DNA of 64,000 bases from Paraburkholderia sp. (lineage in GTDB: Bacteria; Pseudomonadota; Gammaproteobacteria; Burkholderiales; Burkholderiaceae): contig NZ_SCRP01000007.1 in NCBI RefSeq assembly GCF_004298475.1, positions 62,001 to 126,000 on the forward strand, read 5' to 3'. This document shows positions 54,699 through 63,794 of the stretch, piece after piece. The first letter of the stretch is position 1; every line of letters starts with the position of its first letter. The translations under genes and the position numbers were made by a program. Below the pieces are notes generated by a model, which searched no databases, was not told the DNA's origin, and worked only from the letters and a program-made list of their open reading frames with translations.

Positions 54699-55184
54699 TC
54701 AGTCGCGGAAGTTGTTGAAGTCGAGCGGGGTGTCGGTGACGTCCTTGCGCAGCAGGGCGATCACGCTTTGCAGGTCGTCGCGCTTTGCGCCGGTCACGCG
54801 CACGGCGTCGCCCTGGATGCTCGCCTGAACCTTGATCTTGCTGTCCTTGACGAGCCTGACGATCTTCTTGGCGAGGTCGCCCGACACGCCCTTTTTGACG
54901 GTGATGACCTGCTTGAGCTTGTCGCCGCCGATCTTCTCGATCTTGCCGTAGTCGAGGAAGCGCACGTCCACGTTGCGCTTGGCCATCTTCGAGATCAGCA
55001 CGTCTTTTACCTGGCCGAGCTTGAAGTCGTCGTCGGCGAACGCGGTCAGCTCGCGTTCCTTTTGCTCGACACGCGCATCCGAGCCCTTGAAGTCGAAGCG
55101 CGTCGAGATCTCCTTGTTGGATTGCTCGATGGCGTTCTTCACTTCGATCATGTTGGCTTCGCTGACGACGTCAAACGATGGCAT
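54699..55184 (-). CDS. yajQ: YajQ family nucleotide-binding protein
   Basis: 161 residues from the ATG at 55184, the usual [19 protein letters not shown] start. Two ferredoxin-like halves; conserved [14 protein letters not shown] and the C-terminal [18 protein letters not shown]. In Xanthomonas a YajQ protein binds cyclic di-GMP and acts with a transcription factor; elsewhere the role is less clear. An EAL-type protein is coded 1.4 kb away, but nothing else links them. Confidence 0.93.
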   Translation of the reverse strand: MPSFDVVSEANMIEVKNAIEQSNKEISTRFDFKGSDARVEQKERELTAFADDDFKLGQVKDVLISKMAKRNVDVRFLDYGKIEKIGGDKLKQVITVKKGVSGDLAKKIVRLVKDSKIKVQASIQGDAVRVTGAKRDDLQSVIALLRKDVTDTPLDFNNFRD

Positions 55185-55400
55185 TTGTTTCTCCCAGTAG
55201 TGCGGGTGCTGTAGCTGCGGGCAGCGGCCATCCAGACGGGCGCCGCGCCGCACACTCGCTATAATCACGGACCGACGCCATTCTACCGGCGCCATTGCGT
55301 TTGCCCAAGGCCGCGCGGCCGCGGGCGCGTTACCGGGTGTCTGGCCGGTTGGCGGCCTGGTGATGAGCCTGGTTGGTGGCCTGATCCGTCCTGCCGGCGC

Positions 55401-55470
55401 AGTCCGCGTTTTGTCCCGGGTTGTCCGTTTTCGTCCGTCTCGTCCGCTTTTGTCCGCTTTTGCCTGTCTC
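55401..55470 (+). repeat. 10-bp tandem array before murB
   Basis: About seven imperfect units built on GTCCGCTTTT, for example TTGTCCGTTT, TCGTCCGTCT, CGTCCGCTTT, TGTCCGCTTT. It ends 13 nt before the murB ATG. The 10-bp period is close to one helical turn. Confidence 0.8.
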
Positions 55471-55483
55471 TCCGTTGGCTGCG

Positions 55484-56542
55484 ATGTCCGCCCCTGACCC
55501 GATCACCGTCGATTTGTCCACCGTCTGGTTCGCCGCCGGATATGCGCTGCGCGCGCACAACACCTTCGGTTTCGACGTGCGCGCGCGCCTTGCCTGCCGC
55601 ATCGACCGCGAAGCGGACCTGATCGAAGCCGTGCGCGACCCGCGTGCGGCGGGGCTGCCGATGCTCGTGCTCGGCGGCGGCAGCAACGTGGTGCTCACGC
55701 GCGACTACGACGGCCTCGTGCTGCTCATGGCGCTGCATGGCCGCCGCGTGGTGCGCGAGGACGCCGACGCCTGGTACGTCGAGGCCGCAGCGGGCGAGAG
55801 CTGGCACGAGTTCGTTTCGTGGACGCTCGAAGCGGGCATGCCGGGCCTCGAAAACCTCGCGCTGATTCCGGGCACGGTGGGCGCGGCGCCGATCCAGAAC
55901 ATCGGCGCCTACGGGCTCGAAATGGCCGATCGCTGCGCATCGGTGCGCGCCATCGAGACGGCGACGGGGGCGGTAACCGAATTCGATGCCGAAGACTGCG
56001 CGTTCGGCTACCGCGACAGCTTTTTCAAGCGCGAAGGGCGCAATCGCTACGTGATCACGTCGGTGACGTTCCGGCTGCCCAAGGCGTGGCAGCCGAACGC
56101 CGGTTATGCGGATCTGTCGCGCGCGCTCGCCGAGCGCGGCGCCGATGGCGCACCCGATGCGCGCGCCATCTACGACGCCGTGGTGGCGGTGCGGCGGGCG
56201 AAGCTGCCGGACCCGCTGCTTGTCGGCAATGCGGGAAGCTTCTTCAAGAATCCGGTGATCGACGCGCCGCAGTTCGACGCGCTCTTCGCACGCGAGCCGC
56301 AAATCGTCTCGTACCGGCAGGCGGATGGGCGCGTGAAGCTGGCTGCGGGCTGGATGATCGACCAGTGCGGCTGGAAAGGCCGCGCGCTGCGTGCGGCAGC
56401 CGTTCACGACCGCCAGGCGCTGGTGCTCGTGAACCGGGGCGGCGCGACGGGCGCCGATATTCTCGAACTCGCGCAGGCGATCCAGCGCGACGTCGCGGCG
56501 CGCTTCGGCGTGGCGCTGGAGCAGGAGCCGGTGAGCCTCTGA
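55484..56542 (+). CDS. murB: UDP-N-acetylenolpyruvoylglucosamine reductase
   Basis: 352 residues from the ATG at 55484; an ATG at 55421 reads through the repeat array. It makes UDP-MurNAc with FAD and NADPH. Conserved segments are [53 protein letters not shown] (catalytic Ser/Arg region) and [10 protein letters not shown]. This is the type I form with the C-terminal domain. The stop lies in an 8-bp repeat. Confidence 0.96.
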   Translation: MSAPDPITVDLSTVWFAAGYALRAHNTFGFDVRARLACRIDREADLIEAVRDPRAAGLPMLVLGGGSNVVLTRDYDGLVLLMALHGRRVVREDADAWYVEAAAGESWHEFVSWTLEAGMPGLENLALIPGTVGAAPIQNIGAYGLEMADRCASVRAIETATGAVTEFDAEDCAFGYRDSFFKREGRNRYVITSVTFRLPKAWQPNAGYADLSRALAERGADGAPDARAIYDAVVAVRRAKLPDPLLVGNAGSFFKNPVIDAPQFDALFAREPQIVSYRQADGRVKLAAGWMIDQCGWKGRALRAAAVHDRQALVLVNRGGATGADILELAQAIQRDVAARFGVALEQEPVSL

Positions 56543-56555
56543 GCCTCTTAGCCTC
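56532..56555 (+). repeat. Three 8-bp repeats over the murB stop
   Basis: TGAGCCTC, TGAGCCTC, TTAGCCTC. The murB TGA (56540-56542) begins the second unit. Confidence 0.85.
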
Positions 56556-56623
56556 TTCTGCGCAGGCTCGCCGCCGAACTCCGAACTCCGACCGCGGCGG
56601 TGCAATACCGCCCGCGCGTCACC

Positions 56624-57451
56624 TCACACCGTCTGGTTCCCGGCCGCGAATACTGGCCCTTGCACGAACCGCACGTCGTATTGCAGCAACTGCTCGAACT
56701 GCGCGGCATCCGCGACGCGGTTGAAAATGAGCGGAATCCGCAGCCGCGCCGCGTAGCTCACGAGCGGCTTGACCATCGAATCGCGCAGCGCCGCGCTTGC
56801 GTCCATCTTCACGAAATCGAGCCGCGCCATATCGGAGATCGACAGGATCTGCCCGGCGTTCGGCAGGTTGCCCGCCACTTTGAATCCATAGTGCTGATAG
56901 CTTTTCGTCAGGTAGCCGACGAACGTCCGGTGCGCGACCGCCGCAGCCGGCAACTCGATCACGATGCGCCCGGGGTTGAGCCCGAACGACACGAGCACGT
57001 TCGAAAAATGGTGTCCGTGGTCGTATTTCACGCTTTTCAACAGCCGTTCGTGTACGCGCAGGAACAGCAGCCCGTGCTGCTGCGCGCCGAGGAAGTTGAT
57101 CGTGTGCAGCGCGCGCACCATGCGGTCGAGCGCGACGAGTTCCTGGTCGTCGCGTGAATCCTCGAACGGGTTGAACGGCACAGTGCCGCCGTTCTGCTCG
57201 CGCAGCGTCACGGCCTGGAAGCCCAGTTCGTCGCCGAAGCGCGACGCGTTGGCGAGATCGGCCGTCAGCGACTGCACGCCGCTGTGCACGGAAATGTCGT
57301 AGATCGGCTCATAGGCCGAGAGCAGTTCGATGCCGTGGCACGTCGCGACGGCCTGGGCCGCGTGCGGGCCGGTTCCCATCGCGAGATGGTCGGCAAGAAA
57401 CGGATATTCGGTCGCACGGGCGACAAGCTCGGAAATGGTCGGAGCAATCAT
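56624..57451 (-). CDS. Degenerate EAL-domain protein
   Basis: 275 residues from the ATG at 57451. The fold matches EAL phosphodiesterases: YEPIYDISV at the start of the domain, LVSFGLNPGRIVIELP, ARLDFVKMDAS and VRFVQGPVFA at the end. The catalytic Glu of EALLR is replaced (SLTADL at that position), and the DDFGTG loop is missing (GNLPNAGQILSIS). It is therefore probably unable to cleave cyclic di-GMP and may bind it or a protein partner. It faces murB tail to tail. Confidence 0.8.
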   Translation of the reverse strand: MIAPTISELVARATEYPFLADHLAMGTGPHAAQAVATCHGIELLSAYEPIYDISVHSGVQSLTADLANASRFGDELGFQAVTLREQNGGTVPFNPFEDSRDDQELVALDRMVRALHTINFLGAQQHGLLFLRVHERLLKSVKYDHGHHFSNVLVSFGLNPGRIVIELPAAAVAHRTFVGYLTKSYQHYGFKVAGNLPNAGQILSISDMARLDFVKMDASAALRDSMVKPLVSYAARLRIPLIFNRVADAAQFEQLLQYDVRFVQGPVFAAGNQTV

Positions 57452-57680
57452 GGTGGCGTCAATGGCGGCGCTGGCCCCCAGGCGCTGGAGCGGGGCCGCA
57501 TGACGCGATGTTAGCAAGTCGGCGCGCTCGCGGCTTCTACTTCCTCAGCATATCGATATGGTTGCCGCGCGCGGGCGCGGTTTTGGAGGGAGGTTCAGGG
57601 CCGCAAAAGGCCGGAGCGACGGCACGACCGTTCGGCCTTTGGGGGAGTTTCGCTGCGCAGCGCGTATCCTGCGGCGCTTT

Positions 57681-58904
57681 TCAAGGCTCGGCGGGGTGCG
57701 GCGCCGGATAATCGCGCGCCACGTCAATGGATGCCGTATGCGGCGAATTCCACCACACCTGGTGCAGTTCGTGTACACGCTGCGCCATCTTCGGATCACG
57801 CATCACGACTTCAAGGTTGCGCGAGTGGTCGAGATAGCCGCCGCTCCAGTTGCTTGTACCCACCCAGGCGATCTCGTCGTCGATCGACATGATCTTGCTG
57901 TGGACGACGCGCGCATACGGAATGAAACCGCTCGCCGCCGGCGGCACGGTGACGACCCGCACCTCGACATTCGGCACAAGCGCGAGACTCTTCAAGTAGC
58001 TCACGTCGGGCTTTTTCAGATTCCAGTTTGCGACCAGAAGCTGTACGCGTACGCCGCGCGTGGCTGCGGCTCGCAACGCCGTGTCGATCACGGGGTAGTA
58101 CACGCGCTTGTGCGTCTCGCTGTATTCGAGCGGGGCATAGGTCATCACCTGCACCTGGATCGAGCGCTTTGCCGAGCCGATCAGTTGCGGCAGGACCTTC
58201 TCCGAATCCGCCACGCACGCGGGGTTGTAGGCAGCCGGACTCGCCACGAGGAACGATGCGCGGCTTTCGCACGCGCCGCTGCGAGCCACTGCCGGGTGCG
58301 GCGGAACGCGTCCTGCCGCGAGCGCCTCCTGTGCCTTCCAGTCTCGCTCGAAGATCGCCGAGATCTGGCGCACCGTCACGGGATCGCCGATTCGCAAGCC
58401 CGTTTCGTCGATGTGTTCCAGCGCACGCCAGTCGAAGTTCTGGCTGCCGAGGAACGCCGTACGCCGGTCAACCACGAAATACTTCGCGTGAATGATCCCG
58501 CCGCTCAGCCTGCTGAAGTCCATCGTGCGGAATGCCAGGTTCGGAATGCTCCGAATCCGCGCGAGCGTCGGCGCATCGGAGATCTTCAGACCCTTCTCGT
58601 CCATCAGGAAGCGAATCGTTACGCCGCGTCTGCCGGCGGCTTCGAGACTGTCCAGCACCTTGTCCAGCTCGCTGCCCGGCTGGCCCGCTACGTAGAACTG
58701 CCCGACGTCGATTGTCTTGCTGGCCTCGTCGAACATCCGGGTCCACACGGTGACGGGGTCGCGTAAATCCGGACTGTCCGCGTTGCTGTTCGTTGGCGCG
58801 TTGTGGACCAGTTCGAAGCCGGGGATCGTGAACGGATCGACTTGTGCGCAGTGGGCCGCGGCGCTGCATAAAAGCAGGGCGAGGCAGGACAGGTGCTTGC
58901 GCAT
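57681..58904 (-). CDS. Secreted phospholipase D-family protein
   Basis: 407 residues from the ATG at 58904, with a signal peptide (RKHLSCLALLLCSAAAHCA). Two HxKxxxxD motifs are complete: HAKYFVVD at residues 139-146 followed by GSQNFDW, and HSKIMSID near 345 followed by GTSNWSGG. PLD-fold enzymes cleave or transfer phosphodiester bonds in lipids or nucleic acids; the substrate is unknown. It probably acts in the periplasm or outside the cell. It is divergent from the TonB cassette, with 253 nt between. Confidence 0.9.
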   Translation of the reverse strand: MRKHLSCLALLLCSAAAHCAQVDPFTIPGFELVHNAPTNSNADSPDLRDPVTVWTRMFDEASKTIDVGQFYVAGQPGSELDKVLDSLEAAGRRGVTIRFLMDEKGLKISDAPTLARIRSIPNLAFRTMDFSRLSGGIIHAKYFVVDRRTAFLGSQNFDWRALEHIDETGLRIGDPVTVRQISAIFERDWKAQEALAAGRVPPHPAVARSGACESRASFLVASPAAYNPACVADSEKVLPQLIGSAKRSIQVQVMTYAPLEYSETHKRVYYPVIDTALRAAATRGVRVQLLVANWNLKKPDVSYLKSLALVPNVEVRVVTVPPAASGFIPYARVVHSKIMSIDDEIAWVGTSNWSGGYLDHSRNLEVVMRDPKMAQRVHELHQVWWNSPHTASIDVARDYPAPHPAEP

Positions 58905-59109
58905 GGGGCGTTTTCTCCAGGGCTTTCGATGGCATTGCATTCTGCATTCGGTTCTATTTCATCGAGCTATGGAACGATGTTGAATTCGTTCAATTCCGAA
59001 ATGTTCGCGCTCGACTTCCAACTGCGCACTGGAAGTGCAGCACGCATAGAAATCGTCCTATCGCTGCTGCTTGCCTTTCACGCTCCTTTCATTTCCTGTT
59101 CATGGATAT

Positions 59110-59126
59110 TTCGTTTAGCTAACGAA
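59110..59126. promoter_or_regulatory. Inverted repeat upstream of exbD, possible operator
   Basis: TTCGTT (59110-59115) and AACGAA (59121-59126) with a 5-nt spacer, in AT-rich DNA 31 nt before the exbD ATG. It does not match a Fur box. A regulator site for the cassette is plausible. Confidence 0.4.
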
Positions 59127-59157
59127 TAATGCGGGCTGCATCCAATCCGGAGCAGCC

Positions 59158-59571
59158 ATGATCCACTTCGAAGAGTCTCAACAGCGTCACGCCCGCATCG
59201 AAATCATCCCGATGATCGACGTGATGATGTTCCTGCTGGTGTTTTTTGCACTGCTTAGCATCAACGTGATTTCCGCGCGCGGCGTGCAGACCAACCTGCC
59301 GCAGTCGTCGACATCGACCTCCATCGATCCCGAAAAGCCCCTGGTCGTCACGGTGACGCGCGAAGGTCCGTTGCAGGTCAACGGCGCCGACACGACACTC
59401 GCCGCGCTCGCCGAGGCTGTGCGCGGCGAAGCGCGGGGCAATCCTGCGCCGGCCGTGACGCTCAGGACGGACGAGGCGGCCACGATGCAACGCGTCATCG
59501 ATGTGATGGACGTGCTCAAGCACGCTTCCATCACCAAGGTCGCGATTGCCACGCGCAGCAAGCCGGAGTAA
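59158..59571 (+). CDS. exbD: ExbD-type biopolymer transport protein
   Basis: 137 residues. One membrane helix (~17-37) carries the proton-pathway Asp21 in IIPMIDVMMFLLVFF, followed by a periplasmic domain (VVTVTREGPLQVNG, MQRVIDVMDVLKHASI). With ExbB it forms the motor that drives TonB. GGAG lies 7 nt before the ATG. It is first in the cassette exbD-tonB-receptor-exbB, 6 nt ahead of tonB. Confidence 0.93.
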   Translation: MIHFEESQQRHARIEIIPMIDVMMFLLVFFALLSINVISARGVQTNLPQSSTSTSIDPEKPLVVTVTREGPLQVNGADTTLAALAEAVRGEARGNPAPAVTLRTDEAATMQRVIDVMDVLKHASITKVAIATRSKPE

Positions 59572-59577
59572 TGCGCG

Positions 59578-60321
59578 ATGTCGACGTACCGTACGCATGA
59601 CGCACGGCGCGATTCGATCGCGGCCGGGCTGACCGTCATTCTCGCGCTGCTGTTTCAGGCCGGACTGTCCAGCTGGACGCTGAAGCCGCCTGCGGTCGGA
59701 CAAAAGGCGGAGGAGCGGTTCGAGCTTTCGCTTGTCGATTTGCCGGAGCCGAAGCCGAAGCCCGCGCCGCCCGCGCCTGAAATTACGCGTCCGCCCGAGC
59801 CGGCGAAGCAGCCGCCGTCACCGCGGATGCAGAAGCCGCGGCCGCAGCTACAGACGCCAATAAGGACACCCGCGCCAGCGCCTGTGCCGACGGCAACGGA
59901 GGCGAACCCGCTTCCGCCCGTCACGGCGCCCGCCGCACCGTCAATCGACGCGGCGCCACAGAAGGCGGCGCAAGCTCAGCCGAGTGTCGCTGCGCGCGAG
60001 GCGCCAAAAAATCCCCATGCCGATCAGGACTACGAACAGCGTGTGCGCACGCTAATCGAGTCGAGAAAGCGCTACCCGACGAGCCGCCAGGCGTCGATCG
60101 AGAAACCCGCCGGCACTGTTGGCGCTTGCCTGACGCTCAGTCGGGACGGCGCCGTCAAGGGATCGAGCATCACCATCAGCTCCGGCTCGGTGTTGCTCGA
60201 CTCAGCAGCGACACGCCTGATTGAAGGCGTGTCGTATCCGCCGTTCGACGAGGCTCATTTCAAGGGGCAACCGTCCCGTGTTTTTTGCATGAGCATCGAT
60301 TACCAACTCCCATCAAGCTAG
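59578..60321 (+). CDS. tonB: TonB-type energy transducer
   Basis: 247 residues. A membrane anchor (~15-34), a Pro-rich span (about 43-135, with PEPKPKPAPPAPE) and a C-terminal TonB domain (YEQRVRTLIESRKRYP to VFCMSIDYQLP). Two Cys residues in the C-terminal domain (GACLTL and VFCMSI) may form a disulfide. It reaches the receptor's TonB box across the periplasm. The start overlaps no other gene; GGAG is in the exbD end. Confidence 0.92.
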   Translation: MSTYRTHDARRDSIAAGLTVILALLFQAGLSSWTLKPPAVGQKAEERFELSLVDLPEPKPKPAPPAPEITRPPEPAKQPPSPRMQKPRPQLQTPIRTPAPAPVPTATEANPLPPVTAPAAPSIDAAPQKAAQAQPSVAAREAPKNPHADQDYEQRVRTLIESRKRYPTSRQASIEKPAGTVGACLTLSRDGAVKGSSITISSGSVLLDSAATRLIEGVSYPPFDEAHFKGQPSRVFCMSIDYQLPSS

Positions 60322-60331
60322 ACATACCAAA

Positions 60332-62761
60332 GTGACCCACGCTACTTCTCGCTCCAGACGGAGCGTGCACGCGCTGCGCGTGACCGTCGTTGCTGTAAGC
60401 CTGCTTTTTGAAGTCGCCGCCGCTCATGCACAGGAGGTCAACGCTGCCGAACCGGCCGCCGCGTCGTCGTCGTCGAATATCGGCACCGTCACGATTACCG
60501 GCGAAGGCGACAAGCTCGGCAATGGCCTGCTCATCCGCGACGACGAGCCGAAAACGCGCAGCAACATCACGCGCGCGGAATTAGAAAAAGAACGTCCGAC
60601 TGGCAATCCGTTTCAGTCCATGAACATGTTGCCGGGCGTCGTCGCCTGGAGTCACGACGGCACCGGTCTGTTCGGCGGCGGCCTGTCCGTGCGCGGTTTC
60701 AAAAGCGACCAGATGGGTTTCACCGTCAACGGCGCGCCGGTCAACGATTCGGGTGCCTACGAGGTTTACCCGCAGCAGCTTGGCGATATCGAGAACACCT
60801 GCTCGCAGTCGGTCACGCAAGGCGCGACCGATCTCGACGCGCCACACATCGGCGCGTCCGGCGGCAACATCAGCCTCGTGACGTGCGAACCGGAAGACAA
60901 ACACCGTCTGCGCCTGTCGCAAACCGTCGGTGGCCTGAACCTCCTGAGGTCGTTTGTGCGGGTCGATTCGGGCCGCTTCGCCAACGACATGGCCAAAGTG
61001 TTCCTGTCCTACTCGCATAGCAGTGCAGACAAGTGGAAGGGGCCGGGCAAGGCCGACCGCGATCACCTGGATTTTGGCGTGCGCTTCGACTTCGACAAGG
61101 CGAACTACATCACCGGTACGCTGAATTACAACCGTGCGATCAACAACACCTTCCTGTCGCAGTCGCTCGCGCAGCTGAACGAGTACGGCTACTACTACGA
61201 CTACGCGCCTACCTTCATCGGGCACCTGCCGCCGGGCAGCGGCACCGCGCAGAACGAGGGCGCACCGAAAAAGGGCGAGCAGCCGTACTACAAGCTGGCG
61301 CTCAACCCGTTCGAAAACGTGCTGGCGTCGGTCACCGGCGTGTTCCGGCTGACGCCGACCACGACGCTCAAGCTGCAGCCGTACTACTGGTATGGCTATG
61401 GCTTGGGTGGCAGGCAGCAACAAAGGTTGTGGGAACAAGGTTTCCTGCCGGTCAATCCAGACACCGGAAAGCTGGGCGGTGCGGTTGATCTGAACGGTGA
61501 CGGCGATACGCTCGACACGAGAATCGTCGCCAGCGGCCGCGTGACGCGCACCGATCGCCCGGGTATAACGGCCACCGTGACCCAACAGCTTGCCAATCAC
61601 CAGATCCAGGCCGGCGTGTGGGTCGAGCGCGCGGTACACCGCCAGACCGGTCCGGCAGTGCGCGTCAACGAAGACGGCACCTCGTCCAATGTGTGGCTCG
61701 ACAGCGGCTTGATTACCGGCCCGACCGGCAACCCGTTCCAGTCGCGCAACTGGAACACGGTCACCACGGCGTGGGAGTTCTTCGTCCAGGATTCCGTTTC
61801 GATGCTGGCCGACAAGCTGAACGTGCAGGGCGGCTTCCGCATCCCGACCGCTCGCCGCGATTTCACCAACATCGCAAGCGAAGGCGATTTCGCCTCGCCG
61901 ACCTCTCAGCCGAATTCGCTCAACTGGCGCACGTATAACGTCAACAAAAGCTACACGGCCTTCCTGCCGCAGCTCGGCGTTCGCTACTCGATCAACGACG
62001 CGTTGCAGATCTATGCCAATGGCGCGCGCAACTTCCGTGCGCCGCCCAACTTCGCGTTTTCGCCGACTAACGGCAACATGTCGCTCGTTGACGGCAACGT
62101 GGTCATGACGGGTAACGTCGAGGCCGAAACCTCGAACATCTTCGATATCGGCGCGCGCTACGAGACGAACTGGGGGATGCTGTCGGGCTCGGTGTTTTAC
62201 GTCGACTACCAGGATCGTCAGGCCACGTCATTCGATCCCAACACCAATAAATCGAGCTACATGAACGTGGGGGCGGTCCGTAACTTCGGCTTCCAGCTCG
62301 AAGCGGGTATGGCGCCGATCCACGGGTTCTCGCTCTACGGCTCGCTGACGAATAACCACAGCCGGATCAAAGAAGACCTGCGCGTGTCGAAAAAGGTCAC
62401 GGCGCCGACCGCCGGGAAGAAGTACCCGCTGGACCCGGACTGGATGCTGGCGCTGTCCGCGCAGTACGCGCGCGAGCGCTGGTACGCGCGTGCGCAGACG
62501 AAGTTCATGGGGCGCCAGTTCGCGACGCTGACCAACGACGAACCGGTGCCGTCGTACACCACGGTCGACCTCGATGCCGGTTATCGCTTCGACGGCAACA
62601 CGTTCCTGAAGAATCCCACGCTTCGCATGAACATCAGCAACCTGTTCGACAAGCGGTACCGCAACGCGTCCAGCGTGCAAACCGGCAACGGCAACGGCAC
62701 CGTGTATTACTACCTTGGCGCGCCGCGTCTGATTTCGGCGACGCTGACTGCCGACTTCTAA
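60332..62761 (+). CDS. TonB-dependent outer-membrane receptor
   Basis: 809 residues from a GTG at 60332, with a weak ribosome site; it lies 10 nt after tonB, so it is probably coupled. A signal peptide ends near AHA/Q (residue ~33). The plug domain (~65-185) reads NPFQSMNMLPGVV, GGGLSVRGFKSDQMGF and VNGAPVNDSGAYEVYP, with Cys157 and Cys185 as a likely disulfide. The barrel ends NISNLFDKRYRNASS and a C-terminal Phe, as needed for outer-membrane insertion. There is no obvious canonical TonB box; the segment GTVTITG (51-57) may serve. The substrate is unknown. Confidence 0.93.
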   Translation: MTHATSRSRRSVHALRVTVVAVSLLFEVAAAHAQEVNAAEPAAASSSSNIGTVTITGEGDKLGNGLLIRDDEPKTRSNITRAELEKERPTGNPFQSMNMLPGVVAWSHDGTGLFGGGLSVRGFKSDQMGFTVNGAPVNDSGAYEVYPQQLGDIENTCSQSVTQGATDLDAPHIGASGGNISLVTCEPEDKHRLRLSQTVGGLNLLRSFVRVDSGRFANDMAKVFLSYSHSSADKWKGPGKADRDHLDFGVRFDFDKANYITGTLNYNRAINNTFLSQSLAQLNEYGYYYDYAPTFIGHLPPGSGTAQNEGAPKKGEQPYYKLALNPFENVLASVTGVFRLTPTTTLKLQPYYWYGYGLGGRQQQRLWEQGFLPVNPDTGKLGGAVDLNGDGDTLDTRIVASGRVTRTDRPGITATVTQQLANHQIQAGVWVERAVHRQTGPAVRVNEDGTSSNVWLDSGLITGPTGNPFQSRNWNTVTTAWEFFVQDSVSMLADKLNVQGGFRIPTARRDFTNIASEGDFASPTSQPNSLNWRTYNVNKSYTAFLPQLGVRYSINDALQIYANGARNFRAPPNFAFSPTNGNMSLVDGNVVMTGNVEAETSNIFDIGARYETNWGMLSGSVFYVDYQDRQATSFDPNTNKSSYMNVGAVRNFGFQLEAGMAPIHGFSLYGSLTNNHSRIKEDLRVSKKVTAPTAGKKYPLDPDWMLALSAQYARERWYARAQTKFMGRQFATLTNDEPVPSYTTVDLDAGYRFDGNTFLKNPTLRMNISNLFDKRYRNASSVQTGNGNGTVYYYLGAPRLISATLTADF

Positions 62762-62814
62762 ACGCCGACTGTTGAACGCACAAGGGTACAGACGAATTTC
62801 TCTGGAGTCAGAAC

Positions 62815-63492
62815 ATGACCTCGCAACTACTGCATGAATCGACCTTTTACCTGATGTACGGCTGCCTCGCGCTTACCGTGTTTATCAGCGTGGAACGGAT
62901 CATCTTCTATCGCTACACCGGCCGCCACGCGCGCGAACTGAACCAGATGCTGTCCGGCGACACAGCATCGCTCGACGACCTGGCCATGCATCTCGAGAGC
63001 AATGACAGCGTGCCCGCAGCGGCGCTGAAGTCGCTCGCGCGGGCGCGCCGCAAGGCGCGCACGGTGGCCGAGATGGAAAACCTGTCCCAGGCGCTTTATC
63101 TCGCGATGAAGACCCGCCTCAAGCGACGCCTGTGGATCCTCGATACGATCGTCACCGCAGCGCCGTTGCTGGGTCTGCTGGGTACGATTCTGGGCATCAT
63201 CGAGACGTTCACCTCGCTCGCCGCGTCTGGCATCTCCGATACGAAGGGGGTGTCGTCGGGCATCGGCACCGCGCTGTACGCCACGGCCCTCGGTATCTCG
63301 ACGGCGCTCTTCGTGCTGCTGTTCCTCAACCACTTCAACGACCGTATCGAGCGCATCGGCGATCACCTCAAGATCCTGCTGCTGCGTGCGAACGTCGGAT
63401 ATCAGACGCCTGAGGGCAGCGGCGGGCACGACAAGGCGGCCAGCGCGCTTCGCGCCGTACACAGCACGGTCGCGACGGAACTCGCCAACTAG
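62815..63492 (+). CDS. exbB: ExbB-type (MotA/TolQ) proton channel protein
   Basis: 225 residues. Three membrane helices: ~9-31, ~105-130 (AAPLLGLLGTILGIIETF) and ~150-180 (GTALYATALGISTALFVLLF), the last two being the family signature. It partners ExbD and TonB in the same cassette, but is coded after the receptor, 53 nt on, rather than next to exbD. TGGAG lies 7 nt upstream of the ATG. Confidence 0.93.
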   Translation: MTSQLLHESTFYLMYGCLALTVFISVERIIFYRYTGRHARELNQMLSGDTASLDDLAMHLESNDSVPAAALKSLARARRKARTVAEMENLSQALYLAMKTRLKRRLWILDTIVTAAPLLGLLGTILGIIETFTSLAASGISDTKGVSSGIGTALYATALGISTALFVLLFLNHFNDRIERIGDHLKILLLRANVGYQTPEGSGGHDKAASALRAVHSTVATELAN

Positions 63493-63794
63493 ACACGCCA
63501 GCTTCCGTTTCGGCTGCCACGGGTGGTGACATGCATCGACCCGGCCCCGGCGCTTTCGCTTGAGAGGGCGTCGGGGCGCAGCGATGGCGCGCATTTTCAG
63601 GCCAACCCGGTAACCTGTCGCAACGACCCACCGCCAGGCATTGTCGAGATCTGCATCGGATGAAGCATGGGCCTTCACCGCGCCGTATTTCACGGATCGG
63701 CTGAATCCACCGCGTTTTGGAGCCAAACGACGATCGGCGCATACTCTCTCTTGCCCGGCCGTATCGGAAGAACAACGCGAGCGAGAAGCCAGCC
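63493..63794 (+). other. Gap between exbB and hmgA
   Basis: 302 nt with no supported gene. It must hold the hmgA promoter if hmgA is transcribed alone. No strong terminator for the TonB cassette and no clear -35/-10 pair were seen. Confidence 0.4.
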
